Source: Alistipes sp. CAG:435 | Lineage (GTDB): Bacteria; Bacteroidota; Bacteroidia; Bacteroidales; UBA932 | DNA: 64,000 nt | Assembly (NCBI GenBank): GCA_000433355.1 | Contig: FR893154.1 | Span: forward strand, 62,001-126,000 | Direction: 5' to 3' | Shown here: positions 35,439-44,959 of the stretch, in pieces | Position numbering within the stretch: the stretch's first letter is position 1 | Layout of the letters: each line of letters starts with the position of its first letter | Position numbers and translations under genes: made by a program | Notes under the pieces: model-generated | Databases searched by the model: none | Seen by the model: the letters and a program-made list of their open reading frames with translations, nothing else | What the model was told of the DNA's origin: nothing

Positions 35439-37055
35439 TTAAAGTCCTAACTGCTTGAAGAAGTCGTTGCCCTTGTCATCGACGAGGATGAACGCAGGGA
35501 AGTTCTCCACACGGATCTTCCAGATGGCCTCCATTCCGAGGTCTGGATATTCAACGCACTCGATGCTCTTGATGCTCTCGTAGGAGAGGACAGCCGCAGG
35601 GCCGCCGATCGAGCCGAGGTAGAATCCACCGTGCTTCTTGCAGGCATCGGTGACGACCTGGGTACGGTTGCCCTTGGCGATCATGATCATACTGCCGCCG
35701 TGATCCTGGAAGAGATCAACGTAAGGGTCCATACGGTTGGCCGTGGTAGGTCCCATCGAGCCGCAGGCCATTCCTTCCGGAGTCTTGGCCGGGCCGGCGT
35801 AGAAGACTGGATGATCCTTGAAGTACTGCGGTAGATCCTCGCCTCTGTCAAGTCTTTCCTTAAGGCGGGCGTGAGCGATGTCACGGGCCACGATGATGGT
35901 TCCGTTAAGGCTCAGACGGGTGGAGACAGGGTACTGGCTGAGAAGCTTGCAGATCTCGCTCATAGGCTTGTCGAGGTCAACGACCACGCCTTCGCCCTCA
36001 CCGGCCTGGCGCAGGGACTCAGGAATCCACTGTGTAGGGTTATCGTCAAGTTTCTCGATCCAGACGCCGTCCTTGTTGATCTTGGCCTTGATGTTACGGT
36101 CAGCCGAGCAGCTCACTCCAAGGCCGATCGGGCAGCTCGCGCCGTGGCGAGGCAGACGGACGATTCTGACGTCATGTGCGAAATACTTGCCTCCGAACTG
36201 TGCTCCGAGACCGATCTTGTAAGCCTCCTCAAGCACCTGTTTCTCCAGCTCGATGTCACGGAAAGCGCGTCCGGTCTCGTCACCGGTCGTAGGCAGGGAG
36301 TCATAGTAATGGGTTGACGCCAGCTTTACAGTCAGAAGGTTCTTCTCTGCCGATGTGCCGCCGATCACGAACGCGATGTGGTAAGGAGGGCAGGCCGCCG
36401 TTCCGAGAGTCTTCATCTTCTCCACAAGGAAAGGCACGAGAGTGCCAGGATTGAGGACAGCCTTGGTCATCTGATAGAGGTAGGTCTTGTTGGCCGAGCC
36501 GCCACCCTTCACGACGCAGAGGAACTTATATTCCATACCCTCCTCAGCCTCGATGTCGATTTGGGCCGGGAGGTTGCACTTCGTGTTGATTTCCTTGTAC
36601 ATATCCAGAGGAGCGTTCTGGCTGTAGCGAAGATTCTCCTCGGTGTAAGTCTTGTAAACGCCCTTCGAGAGAGCCTCGGCGTCATCGAAGCCGGTCCAGA
36701 CCTGCTGTCCCTTTTCTCCGTGGATAATCGCTGTACCTGTGTCCTGGCAGAAAGGCAATTTGCCTTTGGCGGACACCTCGGCGTTGCGCAGGAAGCGCAG
36801 AGCCACGTATTTGTCATTGTCGGAAGCCTCCGGATCGCTCAGGATCTTGGCGACCTGCTGGTTGTGTGCCGGCCTCAGAAGGAAGTTCACATCCCTGAAA
36901 GCGGCGTTCGCAAGCATAGTCAAAGCCTCAGGAGCCACCTTAAGGATAGGATGCCCCTCGAACTCGCCAAGGGACACGCCCTCGCTCGTCAGCTTGTAGT
37001 ACTCAGTTGTGTCCGGTCCCAGCTGGAACATCGGAGCGTATTTGAATTCTGCCAT
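35439..37055 (-). CDS. Fumarate hydratase, class I (iron-sulfur)
   Basis: Converts fumarate and water to L-malate in the reductive or oxidative TCA branch, in the cytosol. The 538-residue one-chain enzyme joins the alpha part (LPFCQDTGTAIIHG with a cluster cysteine, KGGGSANKTYLYQMTKAVL, RLPRHGASCPIGLGVSCSADR) with the beta part (YAGPAKTPEGMACGSMGPTTANRMDPYVD). It is oxygen-sensitive by family. It lies 25 bases after prfB and before the DUF4091 gene, so the three may share a transcript. Confidence 0.95.
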   Translation of the reverse strand: MAEFKYAPMFQLGPDTTEYYKLTSEGVSLGEFEGHPILKVAPEALTMLANAAFRDVNFLLRPAHNQQVAKILSDPEASDNDKYVALRFLRNAEVSAKGKLPFCQDTGTAIIHGEKGQQVWTGFDDAEALSKGVYKTYTEENLRYSQNAPLDMYKEINTKCNLPAQIDIEAEEGMEYKFLCVVKGGGSANKTYLYQMTKAVLNPGTLVPFLVEKMKTLGTAACPPYHIAFVIGGTSAEKNLLTVKLASTHYYDSLPTTGDETGRAFRDIELEKQVLEEAYKIGLGAQFGGKYFAHDVRIVRLPRHGASCPIGLGVSCSADRNIKAKINKDGVWIEKLDDNPTQWIPESLRQAGEGEGVVVDLDKPMSEICKLLSQYPVSTRLSLNGTIIVARDIAHARLKERLDRGEDLPQYFKDHPVFYAGPAKTPEGMACGSMGPTTANRMDPYVDLFQDHGGSMIMIAKGNRTQVVTDACKKHGGFYLGSIGGPAAVLSYESIKSIECVEYPDLGMEAIWKIRVENFPAFILVDDKGNDFFKQLGL

Positions 37056-37080
37056 ATTAATGAAATATTTTTAGTGATTA

Positions 37081-38230
<1,150 letters not shown>

Positions 38231-38258
38231 AATGCCCTCCATTTTTAAATTGTTCCTA

Positions 38259-38266
38259 CAAATTTA
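38259..38266 (-). promoter_or_regulatory. -7 box of prfB
   Basis: TAAATTTG on the minus strand, 28 bases before the prfB ATG. No clear -33 box. Confidence 0.4.
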
Positions 38267-38833
38267 GTGAATTTATCTCTGATTCGCATCTTATCCATAA
38301 TGTGTTTTCTTGGATCAAGGGTAAAGCATGGATTCATATATATCTTTTCGCGAGGTACTGGAGAACGCCATTGACACCCCTGATTGCCATCTCCAAAGAC
38401 ATTTTGGTCTCTAAACGCCACCGAAAGTCTCTACGCGTCCATTTTCGGAGACGTTTTCGCCATAAAGCGATGCCTTCGCGACCATTATTTCACCTCTAAG
38501 AACATTTCAAACAAATCAAAACAACTTCTTTGTGTTTTCGAGGATAGATGTCTTTTGGAAGAAGGAGTGTGCCGGTGGCACATGACTGATGAGGAAAGAT
38601 AGCCAGACCGAAAAGACAATCAAAGATAACCAAGTTGTTTTTTAAGGATTACTTAATACAAGGTTTTGGACTTGATCCTGGATCCTTGGCCTATAGAATT
38701 GTGTTCAAAGAACGAATATACAAAATCTGAAAGCAATTCACAACAGGATCAATCACTATGTCAATTTTTCGCCCATTTCAGCTGCTGGGCTTTTTCAACT
38801 CTATAAACAAACGTAAAATTTCTATTGATAAAT
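38267..38833. other. Intergenic region, no gene recognised
   Basis: Short frames here show no recognisable product. Two short strings recur in other spacers of the window: TCGAGGATAGAT (38538-38549, also 44049-44060) and TAAGGATTACT (38643-38653, also 29374-29384), suggesting remains of a dispersed element. Confidence 0.5.
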
Positions 38834-38864
38834 CTTGTAATTATTAGAAATATTACTACCTTCG
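38834..38864 (+). promoter_or_regulatory. Promoter of hicAB
   Basis: CTTG (38834-38837), a 19-base gap, TACCTTCG (38857-38864), near the Bacteroidetes consensus. The expected transcript starts about 15 bases before the hicA reading frame. Confidence 0.55.
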
Positions 38865-38885
38865 CAATACCAAACAATATGCGAT

Positions 38886-39065
38886 ACGAAGTATGATGAA
38901 TTTCACGACCTTGTTAAGGGGAATGGCTGGGAAAGGCTAAGGCAGTCTGGAAGCCACGTGATCTACAGAAAGGGAAGCCGGACTTACCCAGTTCCCTACC
39001 ACAAAGGGAAAGAGTTAGGCAAGGGGCTTGAAAACAAGATGAAAAAGGATATGGGGCTGAAATAA
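38886..39065 (+). CDS. hicA: HicA-type mRNA interferase toxin, unusual start
   Basis: A 59-codon frame reading (ACG)KYDEFHDLVKGNGWERLRQ, SGSHVIYRKGSRTYPVPYH, then KGKELGKGLENKMKKDMGLK. This is the HicA double-stranded-RNA-binding fold with the catalytic His in GSHVIY and the closing helix; the toxin cleaves mRNA. The position of the usual Met-1 is ACG; no ATG, GTG or TTG is available in frame between the upstream stop (38838-38840) and this codon. A nearby ATG (38878) is in another frame and stops after five codons. So it starts at ACG or ATA, or has been silenced by a start-codon change. hicB follows after 32 bases. Confidence 0.8.
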   Translation, partial: TKYDEFHDLVKGNGWERLRQSGSHVIYRKGSRTYPVPYHKGKELGKGLENKMKKDMGLK

Positions 39066-39097
39066 GCCCCATATCACAACGATAAAAGAATTGAGTT

Positions 39098-39502
39098 ATG
39101 GTTATAGAAGCGGTTATCGAAAGAGCTACGGACGGAACTTTCAACGTCTATTGCAGCAAGGAAATATTCTCTGGAGCCGGCGACACCATCGAGGAAGCCA
39201 AGGCCGATATGATGCAGCAGATCAAGTTCTACAAGGAGACTGCGATCGCGGAGGGATTCAAGTACCCCGCCTTTCTTGACGGGGAATATTCCTTCTCCTA
39301 CAAGATTGACGTGGTCTCGTTGATGCAGTACTATGTCAATTCGGGTATCCTCTCATTGGCCGGCCTCGAAAAACTAACAGGCATCAACCAAAAGCAGCTT
39401 TGGGGATACATCAACGGAACCAAGCCACGGAAAGCTCAGGAGGAAAGAATCGAATCCGGATTCCGGGCGTTGGACAAAGACCTGAACGCCATATTCGCGT
39501 AA
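39098..39502 (+). CDS. hicB: HicB-type antitoxin
   Basis: A 134-residue antitoxin for the HicA-like protein just upstream. The N-terminal half (about 1-65: VIEAVIERATDGTFNVYCS, then GDTIEEAKADMMQQI) has the partial RNase H-like HicB fold that binds HicA. The C-terminal part (about 70-130: LSLAGLEKLTGINQKQLWGY, INGTKPRKAQEERIE) is a Cro/XRE-like helix-turn-helix that should repress the hicAB promoter. It ends just before a strong terminator. Confidence 0.88.
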   Translation: MVIEAVIERATDGTFNVYCSKEIFSGAGDTIEEAKADMMQQIKFYKETAIAEGFKYPAFLDGEYSFSYKIDVVSLMQYYVNSGILSLAGLEKLTGINQKQLWGYINGTKPRKAQEERIESGFRALDKDLNAIFA

Positions 39503-39532
39503 TTGTTTGGTAGCATTACTTAGTATGGTGCG

Positions 39533-39564
39533 GCCCTGGGAGTTTCTTCCAGGGCTTTTCTTTT
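39533..39564 (+). terminator. Terminator of hicAB
   Basis: GCCCTGG pairs with CCAGGGC (seven pairs) around a nine-base loop, followed by TTTTCTTTT. Confidence 0.85.
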
Positions 39565-39612
39565 GGGTAAGGGCCAATGAAGAGGGTTAATCTTCGTCCG
39601 CCCTTACGATTT

Positions 39613-41133
39613 TTATTGGAGGGAAGTGGGTATAACGGGGATTTTAAGGGGCAATGGCGGAAGATCCGTCCTGATGAGGATGCCTCTCGGAGCGCCGTGG
39701 TCAAGAGGGGTGAGGTCGATGGCCTTTGAATATGAACGAGTCACAGACGCGGACTTAGGATAGGTCTTGCCGGCGGCCTGAAGGGCGGCGCGGAGCATCG
39801 TCTCGTTCTCGTCTCCCAACTGGTAGCCGTCCAACGGATTGTCCTTCGCCTCCAAATCCACCGGAATGCCGTCCGGGATGGAGGCATTGCGGCCGTTGCA
39901 GTCAGCGAACTTGCTGATCATCACGTACATCCCCCAATCCTGGATCAGTGAATAATCATACCTGCTGCTGTAGAATTGATCCGGAGCCAACAAGATTCCG
40001 GCGCAATACTTCCCATAGGTCCGTTGACCGACAAGCTCAACATCCATATAAGGCTTCAGACCTACAATCACCCCTTCCGAAGCCGAGGCCGTGCCACCGG
40101 TCACGATGACATAAACCTTGGATATTCCCGGATTGGCGTCCGACACATCTATTTTCAACTTCTGCGAACTGATTTCATGAACTGTTGAGAAATAAGTGTT
40201 AGTGTCCTCCCCTTGCTTCTTCCAGGCCTCGGCGAGAATGGAATTATACACCTCTGTCTGGAATATATCCCCGGCCAGGACATTTGCCATCGGTGCTATC
40301 ATCGATGCCAACACATTCTCGGTGAAAGCGTAGCCACCGCCGTTATACCTCAAATCAAGGATAAGTTCATCAATATTCTCGGACTTGAAGCGTCTGAACA
40401 CATCCGGCAGCGTCCGAGAGGAATTGAGGTCAAACGCGGAATAGGCCAGATAGCCGATTTTCTTTCCCGCGACATCGAACGTCTTGTCCACCAGAACAGG
40501 ATCCTCGTACATATCCACCGCCTTCAGGCTCACAGTCCTGACATCACCACTGATGTTGCCGTTCCCATCCAGGCCAGCAACTCCCAAATTTATTGAATAT
40601 GAATTGAAAGCATCATAAATATTTTCCTTCGTTATAGCCTTGCCGTCAAGAGTGATGATTATGTCACCTCGCCTAAGTCCCGCCTTATGGGCAGGTCCAC
40701 CGTTGCTGACACAGCTCACCACAAGGAAATATTCCCCAGGCTTGTTGGTAATCCTCCCTGCCTGAAGATCATACCCGTAAGTGATCCCAAGCCCTTGCAC
40801 AGAATTCTGGAATGACTTGAGGTCATCCGTCAGGACAGTCCAACGGTCCACTTCCTTGCCTCCCTCATGATAGCGAATGCCTTTCACCACTTCCATCGGC
40901 ATTCTGCAAGTGTCCGGATCCAGCCTCGCCAAATCCTTTTCAATCTCCTCATTCCAAAGGTAATACGTTTCCAGCACATCGATCGCGTACTGATCCGCCT
41001 TCGCGATTTCATGCGTGGGAGCATTTTCTCTCTTATCCGCATCAGTCTCCACGCAGCCCGAAAGCCACAGCATCGCCGCGGCAAGCACCACTGCGGTCCC
41101 GCACATATTCCATGTCTTCATATTCATTGTCAT
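39613..41133 (-). CDS. S41-family C-terminal processing peptidase (lipoprotein)
   Basis: A 506-residue periplasmic serine protease. It has a lipoprotein signal (LWLSGC, Cys27), a helical N-terminal region (DVLETYYLWNEE) common in Bacteroidetes S41 lipoproteins, a PDZ domain (about 110-205: GLGITYGYDL ... AGLRRGDIIITLDGK) and the S41 domain (about 225-470). The catalytic serine is S352 in GGTASASEG and the lysine K375 in GQRTYGKY. It probably degrades or processes exported proteins. It is divergent from murI. A slightly later start (residue 5 Met) is possible. Confidence 0.9.
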   Translation of the reverse strand: MTMNMKTWNMCGTAVVLAAAMLWLSGCVETDADKRENAPTHEIAKADQYAIDVLETYYLWNEEIEKDLARLDPDTCRMPMEVVKGIRYHEGGKEVDRWTVLTDDLKSFQNSVQGLGITYGYDLQAGRITNKPGEYFLVVSCVSNGGPAHKAGLRRGDIIITLDGKAITKENIYDAFNSYSINLGVAGLDGNGNISGDVRTVSLKAVDMYEDPVLVDKTFDVAGKKIGYLAYSAFDLNSSRTLPDVFRRFKSENIDELILDLRYNGGGYAFTENVLASMIAPMANVLAGDIFQTEVYNSILAEAWKKQGEDTNTYFSTVHEISSQKLKIDVSDANPGISKVYVIVTGGTASASEGVIVGLKPYMDVELVGQRTYGKYCAGILLAPDQFYSSRYDYSLIQDWGMYVMISKFADCNGRNASIPDGIPVDLEAKDNPLDGYQLGDENETMLRAALQAAGKTYPKSASVTRSYSKAIDLTPLDHGAPRGILIRTDLPPLPLKIPVIPTSLQ

Positions 41134-41184
41134 TCAGAATAATCTAACGTTTCAGATCATGCCACTACATTGGACACTACAGTA

Positions 41185-41192
41185 CAAAGATA
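41185..41192 (-). promoter_or_regulatory. -7 box of the S41 peptidase gene
   Basis: TATCTTTG on the minus strand, 52 bases upstream of the start codon. Confidence 0.5.
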
Positions 41193-41224
41193 TTCAATTT
41201 TATTTCTCTTTCGTTTCTTTGTTG

Positions 41225-41232
41225 TATCTTTG
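41225..41232 (+). promoter_or_regulatory. -7 box of murI
   Basis: TATCTTTG, 24 bases before the murI ATG at 41257. Confidence 0.6.
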
Positions 41233-41256
41233 ATTCAATAATTTGACTTTTCGGTG

Positions 41257-42054
41257 ATGATCGGGATTTTTGATTCGGGGTCGGGCGGGCTGTCCGTGCT
41301 GCGGGAGGTGCTGAAGCTTCTTCCGGGGGAAAAGTTTGTCTATTACGCGGACAACGCCAACTGCCCGTACGGAGAAAAGACTCCTGAGTTCATCCAAAGC
41401 CGATGCAGAGCGATCACTGAATATCTCCTCTCGCGGGGAGCGCGAATCATCGTGGTGGCGTGCAACACTGCCACAGCGGCGGCGATCACCACTTTAAGAA
41501 ATGAATATCCCGTCAAATTCATCGGAATGGAGCCGGCGGTGAAGCCGGCCGCGCTCAGTTCTAAGACAGGAGTGATCGGTGTGCTGGCGACGGCAGGAAC
41601 GCTGAAAGGGTCCAAATACCTGACCACCAAGGGGATCTACGAGGATGACGTAGAGATTGTCGAGCACGTGGGGCAAGGGTTTGTGGAGTTGGTGGAGAAT
41701 GGGATTCTGGACGGACCACAGGCGGAGGAGACGGTGCGGAAGAGCCTCCGACCGCTGCTGGATGCGGGTGCGGACAGGATTGTGCTGGGGTGTACGCACT
41801 ATCCGTTCCTGAGGAATGTCATCCAGAGGATCGCGGGGCCTGATGTGCAGATCATCGATCCGGCACCGGCGGTGGCCAAGCATCTGATTGAGGTGATGAA
41901 AGAGGAAGGGCTGCTCTCCTCGGACGATGTGGCTTCGACAGGCTCGGTGCCCCATCCAGACATCGAACTCGTCACTTCCGGTGACAACACCTCAGCCAAA
42001 CGGATTCTCAGCATGGTTCTTGAAGAGAACAAGGTCCGCCAAGGCAAACAATAA
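41257..42054 (+). CDS. murI: Glutamate racemase
   Basis: Makes D-glutamate for peptidoglycan. The 265-residue protein (an in-frame GTG one codon upstream would give 266) has IGIFDSGSGGLSVLREV, NCPYGEKTP, the first catalytic cysteine in VVACNTATAAAI and the second in LGCTHYPFL. Near the C-terminus, residues about 224-232 (DVASTGSVP) come from a REP-like palindrome at 41929-41951, inserted between the last conserved helix and the terminal VTSGD motif. The nicotinate phosphoribosyltransferase follows 27 bases later. Confidence 0.96.
   Translation: MIGIFDSGSGGLSVLREVLKLLPGEKFVYYADNANCPYGEKTPEFIQSRCRAITEYLLSRGARIIVVACNTATAAAITTLRNEYPVKFIGMEPAVKPAALSSKTGVIGVLATAGTLKGSKYLTTKGIYEDDVEIVEHVGQGFVELVENGILDGPQAEETVRKSLRPLLDAGADRIVLGCTHYPFLRNVIQRIAGPDVQIIDPAPAVAKHLIEVMKEEGLLSSDDVASTGSVPHPDIELVTSGDNTSAKRILSMVLEENKVRQGKQ
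41929..41951. repeat. REP-like element inside murI
   Basis: GTGGCTTCGACAGGCTCGGT then GCC: core TCGACAGGCTC identical to the 60368 copy, arms partly changed. Read in frame as VASTGS, the same peptide as in the cardiolipin synthase. Confidence 0.6.
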
Positions 42055-42081
42055 CCCTCCGGCAATCAGACAACAGAAAAA

Positions 42082-43620
42082 ATGGCTCCGGCCAAAACAT
42101 CTAAAGATATGGAATCAAACAACAGAATCGAGGTCAAAGACTTCGCCTACTGTTCAGACAAGTACCAGTACACGATGGGCAAATCCTTCTACGAGACAGG
42201 CAGAAAGGATGTCATCGCCGTCTTCAATATGTTCTACAGAAAAGCCCCGGAGAACAACAACTGGGCGGTCGTGAGCGGCATCGAGGAAGCCATAGAATGC
42301 ATCCGGAACATCGGCAAGGCCGAACCGGAATTTTACGAGAAGTTCCTTCCGGGTGATGAATATGCCGAATTCCGCAAGTACCTGTCAACGTTGAGGTTCA
42401 CAGGCAATGTCTATGCGATGCGCGAGGGCGAGATAGCGTTCCCGAACCAACCGATCATCACAGTGGAGGCTCCGCTGATCGAAGCCCAGATCCTTGAGAC
42501 TCCCCTCCTCTGCATAATGAACCACCAGATGGCCGTGGCCACAAAGGCCTCAAGGGTCTGCCGCGCCACCAACCGTCCTGTCAGCGAGTTCGGATCACGG
42601 CGCGCTCACGGCCCGTGGGCTGCCACTTACGGAGCGAAGGCCGCGATCATAGCCGGATGCGCCAGCACCTCAAATATCCTGACCGGAGTCCTCAACGGAG
42701 TGCCTTCCACCGGCACGATGGCCCACAGCTTCGTCACCTCCTACGGCAGCACAGTCGAAGGCGAGCACAAAGCCTTCGTGGACTACATCAACACCCACCG
42801 AGGCGAGAACCTCATCCTGCTCATAGACACCTACGACACCCTTAAATGCGGCATTCTGAACGCGATACGCTCTTTCAAGGAATGCGGCATCGACAATGAA
42901 TATCCCAACGGCTACGGCGTGCGCCTTGACAGCGGCGACCTCGCCTACCTCTCAGTCAAAGTGCGCCGAATCCTTGACAACCACGGGCTTACGGGCTGCA
43001 AGATTTTCGCCACCAACTCTCTTGACGAATATCTCATCTCGGATCTTGAGCGCCAGGGAGCCTGCATAGACTCCTACGGAGTCGGTGACGCCATCGCCAC
43101 CAGCAAGGCCGCCCCATGCTTCGGCAACGTGTACAAACTCGTCCAGATAGACGGCCGTCCGGTCCTGAAACGTTCCGAGGACAGAATCAAACTGATCAAC
43201 CCGGGATTCCAGATCACCTACAGAATCACGAAGAAAGACCCTGATCTCGGTGACATCTACAAAGCCGACGCGACCTGTCTGCGCGGAGACACCCTCTCCC
43301 AAAGGATCGAGGCCGGCGAGACCTTCACCATCTACGACGAGCAGGACCGCTACAAGTACAAGATATTCCAGTCCGGTGAATATTCCTGGAGGCCACTTCA
43401 GCATCAGGTGATCAAGGACGGTGAGAGATGCGCCGAAAGCCACACCCTGCAAGAGAAAAAGGCCTTCTACAACAACACCTTGTCACATTTCAGTCCGTCC
43501 GAGAGACGCCTCATCAACCCGCACTACTACAAGGTTGACATCTCAGACGACCTCCTGAACACCAAACTCGAGATCCTCGACACCCTCAACAAAGAGATCG
43601 AGGCGTTCAGCATTGACTGA
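42082..43620 (+). CDS. pncB: Nicotinate phosphoribosyltransferase
   Basis: Joins nicotinate to PRPP to give nicotinate mononucleotide in NAD salvage, using ATP. The 512-residue cytosolic protein shows DKYQYTMGKSFYETG at the start, EFGSRRAHGPWAA with the histidine phosphorylated in this family, GVLNGVPSTGTMAHSFV, the acidic LLIDTYDTL, and GYGVRLDSGDLAYLS. A second ATG at residue 10 (42109) is also plausible. It follows murI closely. A nicotinamide phosphoribosyltransferase role is less likely given the sequence type. Confidence 0.88.
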   Translation: MAPAKTSKDMESNNRIEVKDFAYCSDKYQYTMGKSFYETGRKDVIAVFNMFYRKAPENNNWAVVSGIEEAIECIRNIGKAEPEFYEKFLPGDEYAEFRKYLSTLRFTGNVYAMREGEIAFPNQPIITVEAPLIEAQILETPLLCIMNHQMAVATKASRVCRATNRPVSEFGSRRAHGPWAATYGAKAAIIAGCASTSNILTGVLNGVPSTGTMAHSFVTSYGSTVEGEHKAFVDYINTHRGENLILLIDTYDTLKCGILNAIRSFKECGIDNEYPNGYGVRLDSGDLAYLSVKVRRILDNHGLTGCKIFATNSLDEYLISDLERQGACIDSYGVGDAIATSKAAPCFGNVYKLVQIDGRPVLKRSEDRIKLINPGFQITYRITKKDPDLGDIYKADATCLRGDTLSQRIEAGETFTIYDEQDRYKYKIFQSGEYSWRPLQHQVIKDGERCAESHTLQEKKAFYNNTLSHFSPSERRLINPHYYKVDISDDLLNTKLEILDTLNKEIEAFSID

Positions 43621-43933
43621 TGGCCCAGCCATCGGGGTACGATTCATTCTTGAGGGGAAGCTGGACCAGATCAAGAGCGTCCTCGACGACCAGAACACCA
43701 CCCTCGAGACCAGGCTGGCGGCCATCGGGGCCGCCGTCAAGGGAATGCCTGACTACGGCAGCAAGTTCGATCTCATCGTGGCGTCCCTCGACGCGATCAA
43801 GGGGCAGGCCGAGGCTCTCGGCACCGACCAGGCCGGCATCGCCTCGAAGATAGCCGGCGTGACCGACGCCATCAACGACCTCGTCGACGAAGTGAACAGC
43901 GGCAACACCAGCGCCGCCGGACACAGGACATGA
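43613..43933 (+). CDS. Small coiled-coil protein or fragment
   Basis: A 106-residue frame overlapping the pncB stop by eight bases, with TTG as the only plausible start. Its codons fit the genome. The residues form heptad-like helices (GKLDQIKSVLDDQNTTLETR, LAAIGAAVKGM, SKFDLIVASLDAIKGQAEAL, ASKIAGVTDAINDLVDEVN). Such Leu/Ile/Ala repeats resemble stalk regions of larger Bacteroidetes surface proteins, so this may be the end of a lost gene. A strong terminator follows. Confidence 0.4.
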   Translation: MTDGPAIGVRFILEGKLDQIKSVLDDQNTTLETRLAAIGAAVKGMPDYGSKFDLIVASLDAIKGQAEALGTDQAGIASKIAGVTDAINDLVDEVNSGNTSAAGHRT

Positions 43934-43940
43934 CAAAGAG

Positions 43941-43980
43941 AGGGTGACTAAAGTCGAAAGACTGATAGCCACCCTTTTTT
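43941..43980 (+). terminator. Terminator after the pncB region
   Basis: AGGGTG...CACCCT stem (with extra CTA/TAG pairs) and a tract of six T residues. Confidence 0.85.
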
Positions 43981-44117
43981 GCGTACCGTAAGCGGATTGT
44001 CGGTACTGCTTAGTAACATGAAAAAATAAGTTGCCTCAGATAAAATTATCGAGGATAGATCTATTTTCCAAGGCCACTAAGCAATCCTAAATAGTACCAA
44101 GCTGATTTTAGGCTTAC

Positions 44118-44711
44118 TTAGAACATGAAACCGAACGAGACGTTGATGAGATTTAGGCTGGTGCGGTCGGCGAGGTTGGTCAGGGACGGGTGGTAGGCAA
44201 ATTCCAGGAAGTACCTGTTGTAGACGGCCTTGACGCCTAACTGGGCGCAGAGCTGGAAGCGGTTGGCGGCGGAGTCGCCGTTGTCTGACTTGAACCAGTC
44301 GCTGGTGACGCCCTCGTACTTGCTTTGACCCAGGATGTGCGCTGTCAGGTTGAGGCCGGCGAACGGGAGAAGCTGGATCTGCCCGAGGTCGAGCTGGTAC
44401 ATCAAACTGACCGGAACAATCGCGGAGACGAGTGTGGAATTATGGTCGCCGAACACCGCCATCGCATCCGCACCATATTCATAGAAGAAAGGCAACTCGC
44501 CGGGGAGCGGTCTCGCCTGCGAGACACCTACGGAGAGGCCGTTCATGTTTTCCGTGACAAGCGATCTGCCCGATTTCATCTCGATCGCGGCATTTGAATA
44601 GGACACCTTGAAGAAAGTCTGCTGTGCGGAAATTGTCCCGCAGATGGTCATCGCGGCGATGACCGCAAGTAGTTTGATGTGCTTCATAAAACTGTTTGTA
44701 TTTAATGTCAA
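44118..44711 (-). CDS. Small outer-membrane beta-barrel protein
   Basis: A 197-residue exported protein (signal peptide ending near GTISAQ). Alternating hydrophobic strands (GVSQARPLPGELPFFYEYG, VPVSLMYQLDLGQIQLLPFA, LCAQLGVKAVYNRYFLEFAY) and a final LNLINVSFGFMF with C-terminal Phe indicate an eight-strand-like OmpA/OmpW-type barrel. No specific substrate can be named. It stands alone; a -7 box is at 44779-44786. Confidence 0.75.
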   Translation of the reverse strand: MTLNTNSFMKHIKLLAVIAAMTICGTISAQQTFFKVSYSNAAIEMKSGRSLVTENMNGLSVGVSQARPLPGELPFFYEYGADAMAVFGDHNSTLVSAIVPVSLMYQLDLGQIQLLPFAGLNLTAHILGQSKYEGVTSDWFKSDNGDSAANRFQLCAQLGVKAVYNRYFLEFAYHPSLTNLADRTSLNLINVSFGFMF

Positions 44712-44778
44712 AATTATGATAAGTCAGCCACTTCCCTTCCGATTCTGCCTGTGGGCGGGCAAAATGGAGCGGATGCTA

Positions 44779-44786
44779 CAAATATA
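44779..44786 (-). promoter_or_regulatory. -7 box of the outer-membrane protein gene
   Basis: TATATTTG on the minus strand, 68 bases before the start codon. Confidence 0.45.
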
Positions 44787-44870
44787 AGAATTATTTCGGG
44801 CTTGGCAGCATGGTATAGAGAATGTTTCGACAATGAAACCCGAAAAGATGAGGGCAGATCTTAGCTGCAG

Positions 44871-44940
44871 CCCGAAAAGGATTTTCCCTATCCGGATTTT
44901 TCACGTTACAAAAATCCGGATAGGGAAAATCCTTTTCGGG
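44871..44940. repeat. 31-base perfect inverted repeat
   Basis: 44871-44901 and 44910-44940 are exact reverse complements, leaving an eight-base loop CACGTTAC. It lies 20 bases beyond the stop of the minus-strand dehydrogenase gene. There is no T tract, and the stem is far longer than a normal terminator. A partial copy of the arm (CCCGAAAAGATGAGGGC) lies just before it at 44839. Confidence 0.95.
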
Positions 44941-44959
44941 TCTCACACTAAGGTGAGTA

